From positions 62,001-126,000 of the forward strand of contig NZ_JAAIKO010000014.1 of NCBI RefSeq assembly GCF_016107395.1: DNA of 64,000 nt, read 5' to 3'. This stretch comes from Streptomyces fildesensis. GTDB taxonomy: Bacteria > Actinomycetota > Actinomycetes > Streptomycetales > Streptomycetaceae. The translations under genes were made by a program, and so were the position numbers. Below the pieces are notes generated by a model. It saw nothing but the letters and a program-made list of their open reading frames with translations. It had not been told where the DNA came from and did not search any database. Below, piece after piece: positions 7,464 through 16,274 of the stretch. Each line of letters begins with the position of its first letter. The first letter of the stretch is position 1.

Positions 7464-9809
7464 ATGACCCCGCCGACGGCCGACGTGCCCACTGCCACCT
7501 ACCGGCTGCAGCTGCAACCGGACTTCACGTTCACCGACGCCGAGGCGGTGGTGCCCCGCCTCGCCGCGCTCGGCGTCTCCCATCTGCATCTGTCCCCGGT
7601 GCTCCAGGCCGCGCCCGGCTCCACGCACGGGTACGACGTGGTCGACCACACCCGGATCAGCGAGGTGCTGGGCGGTGAGGAGGGGCTGCGGGCGCTGTCC
7701 CGCACCGCCCGCGCGCACGGTCTCGGCCTCGTCCTGGACACCGTGCCCAACCACATGGCGGTGCCGGCTCCGGAGTACCTCAGCCGCCCGCTGTGGTCGG
7801 TGCTGCGGGAAGGGACGGACTCCCCCTACGCCCGGTGGTTCGACATCGACTGGGCGGCGCTGGACGGCAAGCTGCTGATGCCGGTCCTGGGGGCCCCGCT
7901 CGACGAGGTGCTGGGCCGGCTGCGCGTCGAGGACGACAAGGCGCTCGGCGAGCCGGTGCTGCGCTACTACGACCATGCCTTCCCGCTGCGCGCCGGCACC
8001 GAGGAGCTCCCGCTGCGCGCGCTGCTCGACGCCCAGTGGTACCGGCTCGCCCACTGGCGGGAGGCCAGGACCGATCTCAACTACCGGCGTTTCTTCACGA
8101 TTTCCGATCTGATCGCGGTCCGGGTCGAGGACCCTGAGGTCTTCGACGCGACCCACGCCAAGCTGCTGGAGCTGCTGCGCGAAGGCGTCGTGGACGGTCT
8201 GCGCATCGACCATCCCGACGGTCTCGCCGACCCCGCCGGATATCTGCGCCGGCTCGCCGCCGCGACCGGCGGCCGCTGGACCGTGGTGGAGAAGATCCTC
8301 GGCCACGACGAGCGGCTGCCCGCCGACTGGGCCTGCGCCGGGACCACCGGGTACGACTCCCTGGACCGGGTCGACGGGCTGTTCGCCGATCCGGCCGGGG
8401 TGGAGCGGATCACGGCGGGGTACGCCGACTTCACCGGCCAGGACGCCGACCGGGGCGGCGAGTGGGCACCGACCGCGCGGCGCGCCGCGTACAAGATCGT
8501 GACACGGGACCTGGCCGCCGAGGTGAGCCGGCTCGGGCGCACCGCCGCCCGCGCGCTGCCGGACCGGGATCCGGCGGTGCTGCGCCGGGCCATCCGCGAG
8601 CTGCTGGTCCGGCTGCCGGTCTACCGCCCGTACGTCGTGCCGGGCGAGGACGCGCCGGCCGAGGCGGTCACGATGCTGGAGACCGCGGCCCGTGAGGCGG
8701 GGGTGCCGGCCGCGGCGGAGATCCGTGATCTCGCGCTGGGAGCGGACGCCGGGTTCGCGGTCCGCTTCGCCCAGGTCGCCTCCGCGCTGCACGCCAAGGC
8801 CGTCGAGGACACCGCCTTCTACCGCTGGTACCCGCTGCTGCCGCTCAACGAGGTCGGCCGGGACCCCGCGTACCCCACCACCACTCCGGAGGAGTTCCAC
8901 GCCTTCTGCGCCCGCCTCCAGCGCGACTGGCCCGCCACCGGCACCGTCCTGTCCACCCACGACACCAAGCGCAGCGCCGACGTCCGCGCCCGGCTCGCCG
9001 CGATCTCGGAGCACCCGGCCCTGTGGCGGTCCTGGCTGCGCCGTGAATCGGACCATCTGCGCAGCTACTTCACCCGTGCCGGCATTCCGCTGGTCGACCG
9101 GCACGCCGAGTACCTGGCCTGGCAGTACGCCGTGGTCTTCTGCAGCTACGGCGCCGAGGACGTGGTCGCCGCGACACTGCTGAAGTCGGAACGCGAGGCG
9201 GGGCTGCGCACCAGCTGGACGGAGCAGGACACGGCGTACGAGAAGCGGCTCGACACCTTCACCCGCGAGCTGATCACCGGGCCGACCTACTACGCGACCG
9301 CCGATATCTCCCGCGCGATCGAGGCTCCCTCACAGGTCAACCGGCTCGGCGCGGTGCTGCTGCATCTGACGATGCCGGGCGTGCCGGACATCTACCAGGG
9401 CGACGAGCACCCCCAGCTGCTCCTCGTCGATCCCGACAACCGCCGCCCGTACCGGCCGGGCGTCCGGCGGTCGGGCGGGCCGGACGGACCGAAGGAGCTG
9501 GTGACGACGACGGCGCTGCTGCTGCGCCGCGAGCACCCCGGCTGGTTCGGCCCCGAGGCGACGTACGAGCCCCTGCACGCCACCGGTCCGGCCGCCGCCC
9601 ACTGTGTCGCCTTCGTCAGGACCGGCCGCTCGATCACCGCCGTCACCCGGCTCTCGCACGGCCTGGAGCAGGCGGGCGGCTGGCGTGACACCGAGCTGGC
9701 GCTGCCGCCGGGCGACTGGACCGACCGGCTGACGGGCACTCACCACCGCGGCACCGTACCCGTCGCGGACCTGTTCGCGACGCATCCGGTGGCGCTGCTC
9801 ACGGCGTAG
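7464..9809 (+). CDS. treY: Malto-oligosyltrehalose synthase
   Basis: This is a 781-residue GH13 enzyme of the TreY type: it starts PTATYRLQLQPDFTF, as TreY proteins do, with HLSPVLQAAPGSTHGYD, the barrel motif DGLRIDHPDGL (catalytic Asp) and a distal GVPDIYQGDE. It isomerises the reducing-end alpha-1,4 bond of maltodextrins to alpha,alpha-1,1, making maltooligosyl trehalose for TreZ. The length is typical. It follows glgX closely, but its partner treZ lies about 8.1 kb away at 17957 rather than next to it. ATG 7464 is chosen over GTG 7440 from the family start. Confidence 0.96.
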   Translation: MTPPTADVPTATYRLQLQPDFTFTDAEAVVPRLAALGVSHLHLSPVLQAAPGSTHGYDVVDHTRISEVLGGEEGLRALSRTARAHGLGLVLDTVPNHMAVPAPEYLSRPLWSVLREGTDSPYARWFDIDWAALDGKLLMPVLGAPLDEVLGRLRVEDDKALGEPVLRYYDHAFPLRAGTEELPLRALLDAQWYRLAHWREARTDLNYRRFFTISDLIAVRVEDPEVFDATHAKLLELLREGVVDGLRIDHPDGLADPAGYLRRLAAATGGRWTVVEKILGHDERLPADWACAGTTGYDSLDRVDGLFADPAGVERITAGYADFTGQDADRGGEWAPTARRAAYKIVTRDLAAEVSRLGRTAARALPDRDPAVLRRAIRELLVRLPVYRPYVVPGEDAPAEAVTMLETAAREAGVPAAAEIRDLALGADAGFAVRFAQVASALHAKAVEDTAFYRWYPLLPLNEVGRDPAYPTTTPEEFHAFCARLQRDWPATGTVLSTHDTKRSADVRARLAAISEHPALWRSWLRRESDHLRSYFTRAGIPLVDRHAEYLAWQYAVVFCSYGAEDVVAATLLKSEREAGLRTSWTEQDTAYEKRLDTFTRELITGPTYYATADISRAIEAPSQVNRLGAVLLHLTMPGVPDIYQGDEHPQLLLVDPDNRRPYRPGVRRSGGPDGPKELVTTTALLLRREHPGWFGPEATYEPLHATGPAAAHCVAFVRTGRSITAVTRLSHGLEQAGGWRDTELALPPGDWTDRLTGTHHRGTVPVADLFATHPVALLTA

Positions 9810-9818
9810 CGCCACCGG
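9786..9818. terminator. 11-bp hairpin spanning the treY and LysR stop codons
   Basis: Arms 9786-9796 and 9808-9818 are perfectly complementary. A second 8-bp hairpin (9827-9834 with 9843-9850) lies just inside the 3' end of the LysR gene. The genes converge and overlap by 11 bp, so both terminators are built into coding sequence. Confidence 0.65.
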
Positions 9819-10764
9819 CTCCGAGAGCTCCCCGGTCGGTGTCGGGGAGCCAGTGCCTGGCGGGGTCGTAGGCCAGCCAGTCGTGGGTCCGCGCGGTGCG
9901 CGCGAAGGCGTCGAGGAGCGGTGCCAGCGCCGGGTGGCTCTCGCTCGCGCGCCAGATGACGTGCCAGGCGTAGAGCGGCGTCGGGTCCACGACGGGGATC
10001 TCGACCAGGCCGGTGCCGGGCGGGATCTCCACATCGGTGGGCAGCAGCGAGAAGAGGTCGGGGCGGCCGCGCAGGTGGTCGAGGAAGGGTTCGAGACCGA
10101 GGTTGATCCCGCCGAAGTCCCCCGGGATGTCGAAGCGTTCCACGAAGCTCCGGAGGAATTCGAGCTTCTCCATCGCGGCCGGGAACCACAGCCGGCCGGC
10201 CCGCAGATCGTCCGGCCGCAGCGCCGATGCGACGGCGAGCGGGCTGTCCCGGCTCAGCACCGCCTTGACCGGGTCGAGGCGCACCAGCCGGCGGGTGAGG
10301 GTGCGTGGCCACGGCTCGTCCAGGCCGTGGGTGCGGCCGAGCGCGAAGTCGATCTCGTCGGCCCGCAGACCGGCCAGCGCCGTCACGAGTCCGGGCCGCA
10401 GGCTCAGCTCGATGTCCAGGTCCGGCTGTTCCCCGACGACCAGCCGGATCGTCCGCAGCGGGACGAACATATGGCCCCACACGGTCACCCGCAGCGGGCG
10501 CTCGCTGTGCCGGGCGGCCGCCACCGCCGCCTCCCCGGCCCGTACGACGTCCTGGGCGGGCCCGAGGAACCGCTGCCCGGCGGGGGTCAGTCCGACGCTG
10601 TGCCCGGTGCGGTCGAAGAGCCGCACGCCGAGCGCGTCCTCCAGGCGGGCGATGCGCTTGGACAGCGCCTGCTGGCTGAGGAACAGCTCGGCGGCCGCCT
10701 GCCCGAAGTGCAGCCGCTGCGCCGTGACGACGAAGGCCCTGACCTGCGCGAGATCGAGATCCAC
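9799..10764 (-). CDS. LysR-family transcriptional regulator
   Basis: The 321-residue protein has the LysR N-terminal winged helix-turn-helix (residues 1-60; LHFGQAAAELFLSQQALSKRI, GVRLFDR) and a periplasmic-binding-like effector domain behind it. It starts at GTG 10764. It is convergent with treY (11-bp overlap) and sits 28 bp downstream of the SDR gene on the same strand, so it may be expressed with that gene. LysR proteins usually bind a small-molecule inducer and act on a divergent gene, but no divergent partner is adjacent. Its target is therefore unknown. Confidence 0.93.
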   Translation of the reverse strand: MDLDLAQVRAFVVTAQRLHFGQAAAELFLSQQALSKRIARLEDALGVRLFDRTGHSVGLTPAGQRFLGPAQDVVRAGEAAVAAARHSERPLRVTVWGHMFVPLRTIRLVVGEQPDLDIELSLRPGLVTALAGLRADEIDFALGRTHGLDEPWPRTLTRRLVRLDPVKAVLSRDSPLAVASALRPDDLRAGRLWFPAAMEKLEFLRSFVERFDIPGDFGGINLGLEPFLDHLRGRPDLFSLLPTDVEIPPGTGLVEIPVVDPTPLYAWHVIWRASESHPALAPLLDAFARTARTHDWLAYDPARHWLPDTDRGALGAGGATP

Positions 10765-10792
10765 CGCCGACGTTCCCCCGTTCCGGTACGGC

Positions 10793-11554
10793 TCATGCCT
10801 GCCGGGTCGGCTGCACGATCACCTGGCGCAGGTTAACGTGCGCGGGGCGGCTGGTGACAAACCCGATGATGTCGGCGATCTCGTCCGACGACAGCGTGCC
10901 CATCGCCTCGTACATGCCCCCGAGCTGCGCCGACAGCTCCTGGTTGTCGATGTGGTGGCCGAGCTCGGTGTCGGTCAGCCCCGGCTCGATGTTGGTGACG
11001 CGGACGTCGCGCGGACCGAGTTCGGAGCGCAGCAGCGCCGACAGATGGGTGAGCGCGGCCTTCGTCGCCCCGTAGACGGCGTAGTTGGGGAAGATCAGGT
11101 GCGCACCGATCGACGAGATGTTGACCAGGTCGGCGGGCCGGTGCTCGGCCGCGGCGGCGACGAGGTCGGCGGTGAAGGCGCGGATGATCCGCAGCACGCC
11201 CGTCACATTGGTGTCGATCATGCGGGACCATTCGTCGATCCGGCCGTCGTCGAGCGGGTTGGGCAGCATGACGCCGGCCGAGTTCACCACCAGGTCGACG
11301 GGTCCGTACGCCTGGTGGATCCGGTCGGCGGCCGCGTCCACGGACGCGCCGTCGGTGACGTCGACCGGTACGGCCAGCGCTTGGCCGCCGGCCGCGGCGA
11401 TCTTCCCGGCCAGCTCGTCCAGCCGGTCCGCGCGGCGGGACAGCAGCGCGACCCGGGCGCCGTGCGCGGCGAGCAGCCGGGCGGTGGCCTCACCCATGCC
11501 GCTGGCGGCTCCGGTGACGACTGCGGTGCGGCCGGCGAGGTTGTCGTAGCTCAT
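10793..11554 (-). CDS. Short-chain dehydrogenase/reductase (SDR)
   Basis: A classical SDR of 253 residues with the cofactor motif TGAASGMGE near residue 15, NSAGV, the active-site Ser in NISSIG and the Tyr-x3-Lys in YGATKAAL. SRR after the second strand points to NADP(H). The start ATG 11554 has AGGGAGC about 11 nt upstream. It faces the MmyB-like regulator at 11703 across 148 bp, a common actinobacterial pairing in which the regulator controls the SDR. The substrate is unknown. Confidence 0.94.
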   Translation of the reverse strand: MSYDNLAGRTAVVTGAASGMGEATARLLAAHGARVALLSRRADRLDELAGKIAAAGGQALAVPVDVTDGASVDAAADRIHQAYGPVDLVVNSAGVMLPNPLDDGRIDEWSRMIDTNVTGVLRIIRAFTADLVAAAAEHRPADLVNISSIGAHLIFPNYAVYGATKAALTHLSALLRSELGPRDVRVTNIEPGLTDTELGHHIDNQELSAQLGGMYEAMGTLSSDEIADIIGFVTSRPAHVNLRQVIVQPTRQA

Positions 11555-11630
11555 GAGGAAGTGCTCCCTGAAGTGGTGGTGCGGGGGTGTCCTGCTGACG
11601 GGCTCCACTCTGCGACCGTTCGCGAGGGCC

Positions 11631-11655
11631 ACCCAGGGCTGTGCTTTTCCTGGGT
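11631..11655. promoter_or_regulatory. Inverted repeat ACCCAGG-N11-CCTGGGT in the SDR/regulator intergenic region
   Basis: Perfect 7-bp arms at 11631-11637 and 11649-11655 are spaced so that half-site centres are about 18 bp apart. The site lies between the two divergent genes and upstream of the regulator's own -10 box. It is a plausible binding site for the MmyB-like regulator. Confidence 0.5.
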
Positions 11656-11689
11656 CCGGCAGTACCAGGCTGGCTTTCCGGCAGCGCTC

Positions 11690-11695
11690 TAGGCT
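11690..11695 (+). promoter_or_regulatory. -10 box TAGGCT of a leaderless promoter for the MmyB-like gene
   Basis: TAGGCT is followed by exactly 7 nt and then the ATG at 11703, with no Shine-Dalgarno sequence. This spacing places the transcription start on the A of ATG. No convincing -35 box is visible. Confidence 0.55.
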
Positions 11696-11702
11696 GCTGT
11701 CC

Positions 11703-12542
11703 ATGGACAGTGATCTGAGCGGTTTCCTGCAGTCGCGCCGCGCCCGTATCCAGCCGGACGACGTGGGCCTTCCCTCGCACGGCCGGCGGCGGGTGCCGGG
11801 GCTGCGCCGCGAGGAGGTCGCCCAGCTCGCCGGGGTGAGCGTGGACTACTACATCCGGCTGGAGCAGGGCCGCGGCCAGAACGTGTCCGACGCCGTCCTC
11901 GACGCGATCGCCCGGGTGCTGCGGCTCGACGAGACCGAGCAGGAGCACCTGCGGGCGCTGGCCCGGCCGGCCCGTACCGCCCGCACGGCGTCGCGCGGCA
12001 GCCGGCGGGTACGGCCGGGACTGCGGCTGCTGCTCGACTCGATGGGCGGGCCGGCCTTCGTCCTGGGGCGGCGGATGGACGCCCTGGCGTGGAACGCGCT
12101 CGGTGACGCCGTCTGCGGGTTCTCCGCATACCCGGACGGCGAGTGCAACATCGCCCGGTCGGTGTTCCTGGACGAGCAGACCCGCGGCCTGTACCCGGAC
12201 TGGAACGCGGTGGCCGCCGAGACCGTCGCGTATCTGCGGCTGGACGCGGGGCGGCACCCGGACGACCAGCGGATGGCCGCGCTGATCGGCGAGTTGTCGC
12301 TCAAGAGCGACGAGTTCCGGCGGCTGTGGGCCGATCATCTGGTCAAGGAGAAGACCTACGGGGTGAAGCGGATCGCCCACTCCGTCGTCGGGGAGCTGGA
12401 CTTCGGCTACGAGACGCTCACGCTGCCCGGTGATCCGGACCAGACGCTGGTCGCGTACACCGTCGCGCCGGGCTCGAAGACGGCCGAGCGGCTGGCGCTG
12501 CTCGCCAGTTGGATCACGGAGCCGACCGTCCGGACCCCGTGA
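11703..12542 (+). CDS. MmyB-like helix-turn-helix regulator (XRE family)
   Basis: 279 residues: an N-terminal XRE helix-turn-helix at about 10-75 (SRRARIQPDD...RRRVPGLRREEVAQLAGVSVDYYIRLEQGR) and a C-terminal MmyB-type PAS-like ligand domain from about residue 105 (LRLLLDSMGGPAFVLGRRMD.LAWN). These proteins are thought to sense fatty-acid-like ligands and usually repress a divergent SDR gene, as arranged here. The mRNA is probably leaderless. The dehydrogenase-MFS operon begins 132 bp downstream on the same strand and may also be a target. Confidence 0.92.
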   Translation: MDSDLSGFLQSRRARIQPDDVGLPSHGRRRVPGLRREEVAQLAGVSVDYYIRLEQGRGQNVSDAVLDAIARVLRLDETEQEHLRALARPARTARTASRGSRRVRPGLRLLLDSMGGPAFVLGRRMDALAWNALGDAVCGFSAYPDGECNIARSVFLDEQTRGLYPDWNAVAAETVAYLRLDAGRHPDDQRMAALIGELSLKSDEFRRLWADHLVKEKTYGVKRIAHSVVGELDFGYETLTLPGDPDQTLVAYTVAPGSKTAERLALLASWITEPTVRTP

Positions 12543-12560
12543 CGCCCCCTGGAGTGCACT

Positions 12561-12577
12561 GACAACCGACGGTTGTC
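12561..12577. promoter_or_regulatory. Operator-like palindrome GACAACC-GAC-GGTTGTC
   Basis: Perfect 7-bp arms around a 3-bp centre lie 97 bp before the dehydrogenase start and 18 bp after the regulator's stop. The size and AT content of the arms are typical of TetR/MarR/XRE operators. No TetR gene is nearby; the MmyB-like regulator is the closest candidate. Confidence 0.6.
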
Positions 12578-12674
12578 GAGACCGCCAAAAGGCTGTTGGA
12601 CACACCCTCTGACCTGCGGCTTTTCTTGATCTCAGCGCGGCACACCCGCACCGCGCCGGATCGAGGAACAGACG

Positions 12675-13598
12675 ATGAAGGCACTGCTGCCCACCGGGCG
12701 TCCCGACGGCCTGGTGGTCCTGGGCGACACCGAGGAGCCCCGGCCCGCGCCGGACGAGGCGCTGGTCAAGGTCGAGGCGTTCTCCGTCAACCGGGGTGAG
12801 GTCTTCCGGCTGCACACCCCGCAGCCGCGGCAGCGGCCCGGCAAGGACATCGCGGGCCTGGTCGTCCAGGCCGCGGCCGACGGGTCCGGGCCGCGGGCCG
12901 GACAGCGGGTCGTCGGTCATCCGGTGGGCGGCGGCTGGGCCGAGTACGCGGCGGTCCGCACCGACGCGCTCGCCGTCCTGCCGGACGGCGTCTCCTCGAT
13001 CCGCGCCGCCGCGCTGCCGCTGGCCGGGCTCACCGCGCTGCGGCTGCTGCGCACCACCGGCTGTGTGTCCGGGCATCCGCTGCTGCTCACCGGCGCGTCC
13101 GGCGGCGTCGGCCACTACTTCACCGAACTGGCCATCGGCGCGGGCGCCGAGGTCACCGCCGTCACCGCGACGCCCGAACGCGGCAAGCGTCTGGCCGAGT
13201 TCGGCGCGACCGTCGTCCATGACCTGGCCGACGCCCGCGGGCCGTTCCACACGGTGCTGGAGTCGGTGGGCGGCGCGACCACCGCCCGGGCGCTGGCGCT
13301 GCTGCGGCCGCGCGGCACGATGATCTGGTTCGGCCAGGCGTCCCGCGAGCCCGCCGAGCTGAGCTTCTTCGGGTTCTTCAAGGGCCCCCGCTCCGGCACC
13401 GTGCGGCATTTCCATTACGAGCACTTCGACGAGGCGTTCGGCCCCGACCTGGCCGCCCTCGTCCGGCTGGTGGCGAACGACCGGCTGCACCCGGAGATCG
13501 GGCGCCTGACCGGCTGGCAGGACACCGCCGCCACTCTCAACGACCTCCGCGACCGGCGGATCACCGGCAACGCCGTACTCACGATCGGACAGCAGTGA
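12675..13598 (+). CDS. Zinc-independent quinone oxidoreductase-like dehydrogenase (MDR)
   Basis: 307 residues in the medium-chain dehydrogenase fold: an N-terminal GroES-like domain (PDEALVKVEAFSVNRGEVF, PGKDIAGLVV) and a Rossmann domain with LLLTGASGGVGHY. The catalytic zinc ligands of alcohol dehydrogenases are absent, as in quinone reductases (QOR type). It probably reduces an enone or quinone with NADPH. The ribosome site GAGGAA precedes ATG 12675. Its stop overlaps the MFS start (TGATG), so the two are translationally coupled and may deal with the same toxic compound. Confidence 0.93.
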   Translation: MKALLPTGRPDGLVVLGDTEEPRPAPDEALVKVEAFSVNRGEVFRLHTPQPRQRPGKDIAGLVVQAAADGSGPRAGQRVVGHPVGGGWAEYAAVRTDALAVLPDGVSSIRAAALPLAGLTALRLLRTTGCVSGHPLLLTGASGGVGHYFTELAIGAGAEVTAVTATPERGKRLAEFGATVVHDLADARGPFHTVLESVGGATTARALALLRPRGTMIWFGQASREPAELSFFGFFKGPRSGTVRHFHYEHFDEAFGPDLAALVRLVANDRLHPEIGRLTGWQDTAATLNDLRDRRITGNAVLTIGQQ

Positions 13599-15025
13599 TG
13601 ACCACCCTCACCAAGTCACCCGCCACCGAGGCAGGGGCCGCCGCCGGCCAGGACGGCATCCCCCGGATGACCCCCCGCCAGCGCCTCGTCCTCCTGCTGC
13701 TCCTCGGCTCGCAGTTCATGCTCGCCGTCGACTTCTCGATCCTCAACGTGGCGCTGCCCGACATCGGCCACGGCCTCGGCTTCTCGCTCGCGAACCTGCA
13801 GTGGATCGCCACCGCGATGATGCTGCCCGCCGCCGGGTTCACCCTGCTCTTCGGCCGGCTCGCCGACCTCGTGGGCCGCCGCCGGATGCTGCTGGCCGGC
13901 ATGGGCCTGCTGGCCGCCGGATCACTGGCCGGCGGGCTCGCCACCGGTCCCGAGATGCTGCTCTGCGCCCGCGTCGCCCAGGGTCTGGCCTCCGCGATGG
14001 CCACCCCCGCCGCGCTCTCGCTCCTGACCACCTCGCTGCCGGAAGGCCCGCTGCGGGCCAGGGCGCTGGGCCTGAACGGCACCCTCCTGTCGGCCGGCTT
14101 CACCATCGGAGCGATCTTCGGCGGTATCCTCACCGACCTGCTGAGCTGGCGCTGGGCCTTCTTCCTCAACGTGCCCGTCGCGCTGGTCATCCTCTTCACC
14201 GCCCCGGCCGTGATCGAGGAGAGCCGCGGCGCCCGCTCCAAGCTCGACGTCCCCGGCGCGATCACCGTCACCGGCGGGCTGCTCGCCCTGGTCTACGGCG
14301 TCACCCTGGCCGGCCAGCACGGCTGGACCGACACCACCGCGCTGGGCTGCCTCGCCGCCGCCGCTCTCCTGTTCCTCGCCTTCTGGCGCATCGAGCTGCG
14401 CGCCGAGGCCCCGCTCGCCCCGCTGCGGGTCCTGACCCGGCACACCGTCAAGTGGGGCAACTTCGGCGGACTGATCACCTTCACCATGGAGAGCTCGGTC
14501 GTCTTCCTGCTGACGCTGTACATGCAGCAGGTGCTGGGCTACTCACCGCTCCGGACCGGCCTGTCGTTCTGCGGTATCGGTGTCGCCGCCTTCGTCGGCG
14601 GGATGGCCGCCCCGCGGCTCATCGGCCGCCACGGCACCCGTACCGTCCTGTCCTGCGGGCTGCTCGTCCAGGCCCTCGCCACCGCCGCCTTCTTCTGGCT
14701 GGGCACCGACGGCGGCAGCGCCCTGACGCTGCTCCTGGCAGCCTCCGCGGCGGGCGCGTTCGGCCATATCGCGGCGATCGTCGGGTACATGGTCACCGCG
14801 ACCTCGGGTCTGCCCGACGACGAGCAGGGCCTGGCCACCGGGCTGACCTCGATGACCCAGCAGGTCGGCATCACGATGGGCATCCCGGTGCTCAGCGCGA
14901 TCGCCACCGCCCGCACCACCGCCACCGGTTCGGTGCTGAGCGGCATCCACACCGCGCTGCTCGTCGACGCGGTGATCGTGCTGGCCGGCTCGGCCCTGGT
15001 CTTCGCCGGACTGCGCCGCCGGTAG
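13598..15025 (+). CDS. MFS multidrug transporter, DHA2 (14-TM) type
   Basis: 475 residues with many hydrophobic helices. Motif A GRLADLVGRRRMLL, motif C-like GFTIGAIFGGILTDLLSWRWAFFLNVP and LDVPGAITVTGGLLALVYG are hallmarks of the DHA2 drug:H+ antiporter family (QacA/EmrB-like). It is coupled to the upstream dehydrogenase through TGATG; GTG 13595 is an alternative start one codon earlier. An 18-bp hairpin follows the stop. The pair dehydrogenase plus exporter, behind a sharp palindromic operator, looks like an inducible detoxification unit. Confidence 0.94.
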   Translation: MTTLTKSPATEAGAAAGQDGIPRMTPRQRLVLLLLLGSQFMLAVDFSILNVALPDIGHGLGFSLANLQWIATAMMLPAAGFTLLFGRLADLVGRRRMLLAGMGLLAAGSLAGGLATGPEMLLCARVAQGLASAMATPAALSLLTTSLPEGPLRARALGLNGTLLSAGFTIGAIFGGILTDLLSWRWAFFLNVPVALVILFTAPAVIEESRGARSKLDVPGAITVTGGLLALVYGVTLAGQHGWTDTTALGCLAAAALLFLAFWRIELRAEAPLAPLRVLTRHTVKWGNFGGLITFTMESSVVFLLTLYMQQVLGYSPLRTGLSFCGIGVAAFVGGMAAPRLIGRHGTRTVLSCGLLVQALATAAFFWLGTDGGSALTLLLAASAAGAFGHIAAIVGYMVTATSGLPDDEQGLATGLTSMTQQVGITMGIPVLSAIATARTTATGSVLSGIHTALLVDAVIVLAGSALVFAGLRRR

Positions 15026-15032
15026 ACCCACA

Positions 15033-15089
15033 GCGGAACGGTGGAGTCCCGGTAACGGCCGGTGCCGTACAGGGACTCCACCGTTCCGC
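15033..15089. terminator. 18-bp perfect hairpin after the MFS gene
   Basis: Arms 15033-15050 and 15072-15089 match perfectly around a 21-nt loop. It begins 8 bp after the MFS stop and ends before the promoter of the next gene. Confidence 0.75.
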
Positions 15090-15112
15090 GTTCGAACACC
15101 TCGGCGATCACT

Positions 15113-15118
15113 CATACT
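15113..15118 (+). promoter_or_regulatory. -10 box CATACT of a leaderless promoter for ltrA-like gene
   Basis: CATACT is followed by 7 nt and then GTG 15126. No ribosome site is present. It lies just beyond the upstream terminator, so the gene has its own promoter. Confidence 0.5.
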
Positions 15119-15125
15119 CACCGGC

Positions 15126-16274
15126 GTGACCACCGACTTCATCGACTCCGCCGAGCAGGAGACCCTGCGGGTCAGCCCGCTGGAGCTCTTCTTCGACCTC
15201 GTCTTCGTCTTCACCATCACCCAGCTCACCGCCAGCCTCGCCCACCATCTCGACGGGGGCGGGCTGCTGCGCGTCGTGATCATGCTCGCGGTGATCTGGT
15301 GGATGTACGACGCGTTCATCTGGCTCACCAACGCGATGCCGCCCACCACCCACAGCCGGCGCGGGCTGATGCTCGCCGGCATGGCCGGCTTCCTGATCAT
15401 CTCGCTGGCGATCCCGCACGCCTTCGACGGCAGCGGTGTCGTCTTCGGCCTCGCCTATCTCTTCGTCATAGCCGTGCACACCGGCACCTTCGCCGCCTCG
15501 GGGGTGGACCTGAGCTCGGTGGCCCGGATGGGCGCCCTGAACGTCCTCAACGCCGCCCTCGTCGTCATCGGCGGCTATCTGGAGGGCAGTGCGCAGCTCT
15601 CGCTGTGGGCGGTGTCCCTCGTCATCCAGCTCTCCACGCCCCGTCTGGTGGGCCTGGGGGAATTCACCATCCGCTGCGGCCACTTCGTCGAGCGGCACGG
15701 CCTCGTCATGATCGTGGCGTTCGGCGAGTCCGTGATCGCGATCGGCGTCGGAGCGGGCGACGCGCCGCTGACCGCCGGACGGGTCAGTGCCGCCGTCCTG
15801 ATGCTCTGTGTCTGCCTCGGGCTGTGGTGGGCGTACTTCGGGCACGGGGACGACGAGCGGGGCGAGCGCGCCCTGGCGGAACTGCCCGCCCGGCAGCGGA
15901 ACTTCGCGGCCGTGCGGATCTACAACCTCGGCCACTACGGCCTGCTGCTCGGTGTCCTGCTCTTCGCCGCGGGCGTGAAGTCCGCCGTCGGCCACGCCGG
16001 GGACCAGCTCGGCGACGCCCAGGCCTGGGCGCTCGCGGGCGGCATCGCGCTCTTCCTCACCGCCGACACCGCCATCCGCCGCGCCATCCGCCTCGGGCCG
16101 CTCCTCCCCCGGCTCTGCGCGGCGGCCCTGCTCGCCGCCACCGTCCCGCTCGGCACCCGCCTCACGGCGCTCGCCCAGGTCGGCGGCGCCGTCCTGGTGC
16201 TGGGTCTGTGCTTCGGCTACGAGGAGCTGACCGCCCGCAGCGCGCCCGCGTCGGCCGGCACCGTCCAGGCGTAG
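15126..16274 (+). CDS. Low temperature requirement protein A (LtrA) family membrane protein
   Basis: 382 residues, about ten hydrophobic helices. The N-terminus VSPLELFFDLVFVFTITQL is the LtrA signature, and RHGLVMIVAFGESVIAIG is the second conserved block with its buried Glu. LtrA was named from a Listeria cold-growth mutant; the biochemical role is unknown. The mRNA is probably leaderless. Its last 58 bp overlap the 3' end of the convergent acetyltransferase gene. Confidence 0.93.
   Translation: MTTDFIDSAEQETLRVSPLELFFDLVFVFTITQLTASLAHHLDGGGLLRVVIMLAVIWWMYDAFIWLTNAMPPTTHSRRGLMLAGMAGFLIISLAIPHAFDGSGVVFGLAYLFVIAVHTGTFAASGVDLSSVARMGALNVLNAALVVIGGYLEGSAQLSLWAVSLVIQLSTPRLVGLGEFTIRCGHFVERHGLVMIVAFGESVIAIGVGAGDAPLTAGRVSAAVLMLCVCLGLWWAYFGHGDDERGERALAELPARQRNFAAVRIYNLGHYGLLLGVLLFAAGVKSAVGHAGDQLGDAQAWALAGGIALFLTADTAIRRAIRLGPLLPRLCAAALLAATVPLGTRLTALAQVGGAVLVLGLCFGYEELTARSAPASAGTVQA

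Noticed and set aside
5037..9104. A 4-kb open frame on the minus strand opposite glgX and treY
   Set aside because: It is antisense to two clear GH13 genes with strong motifs. Its sequence is rich in Arg, Gly, Val and His with no family motif, which is the normal shadow of GC-rich codon bias.
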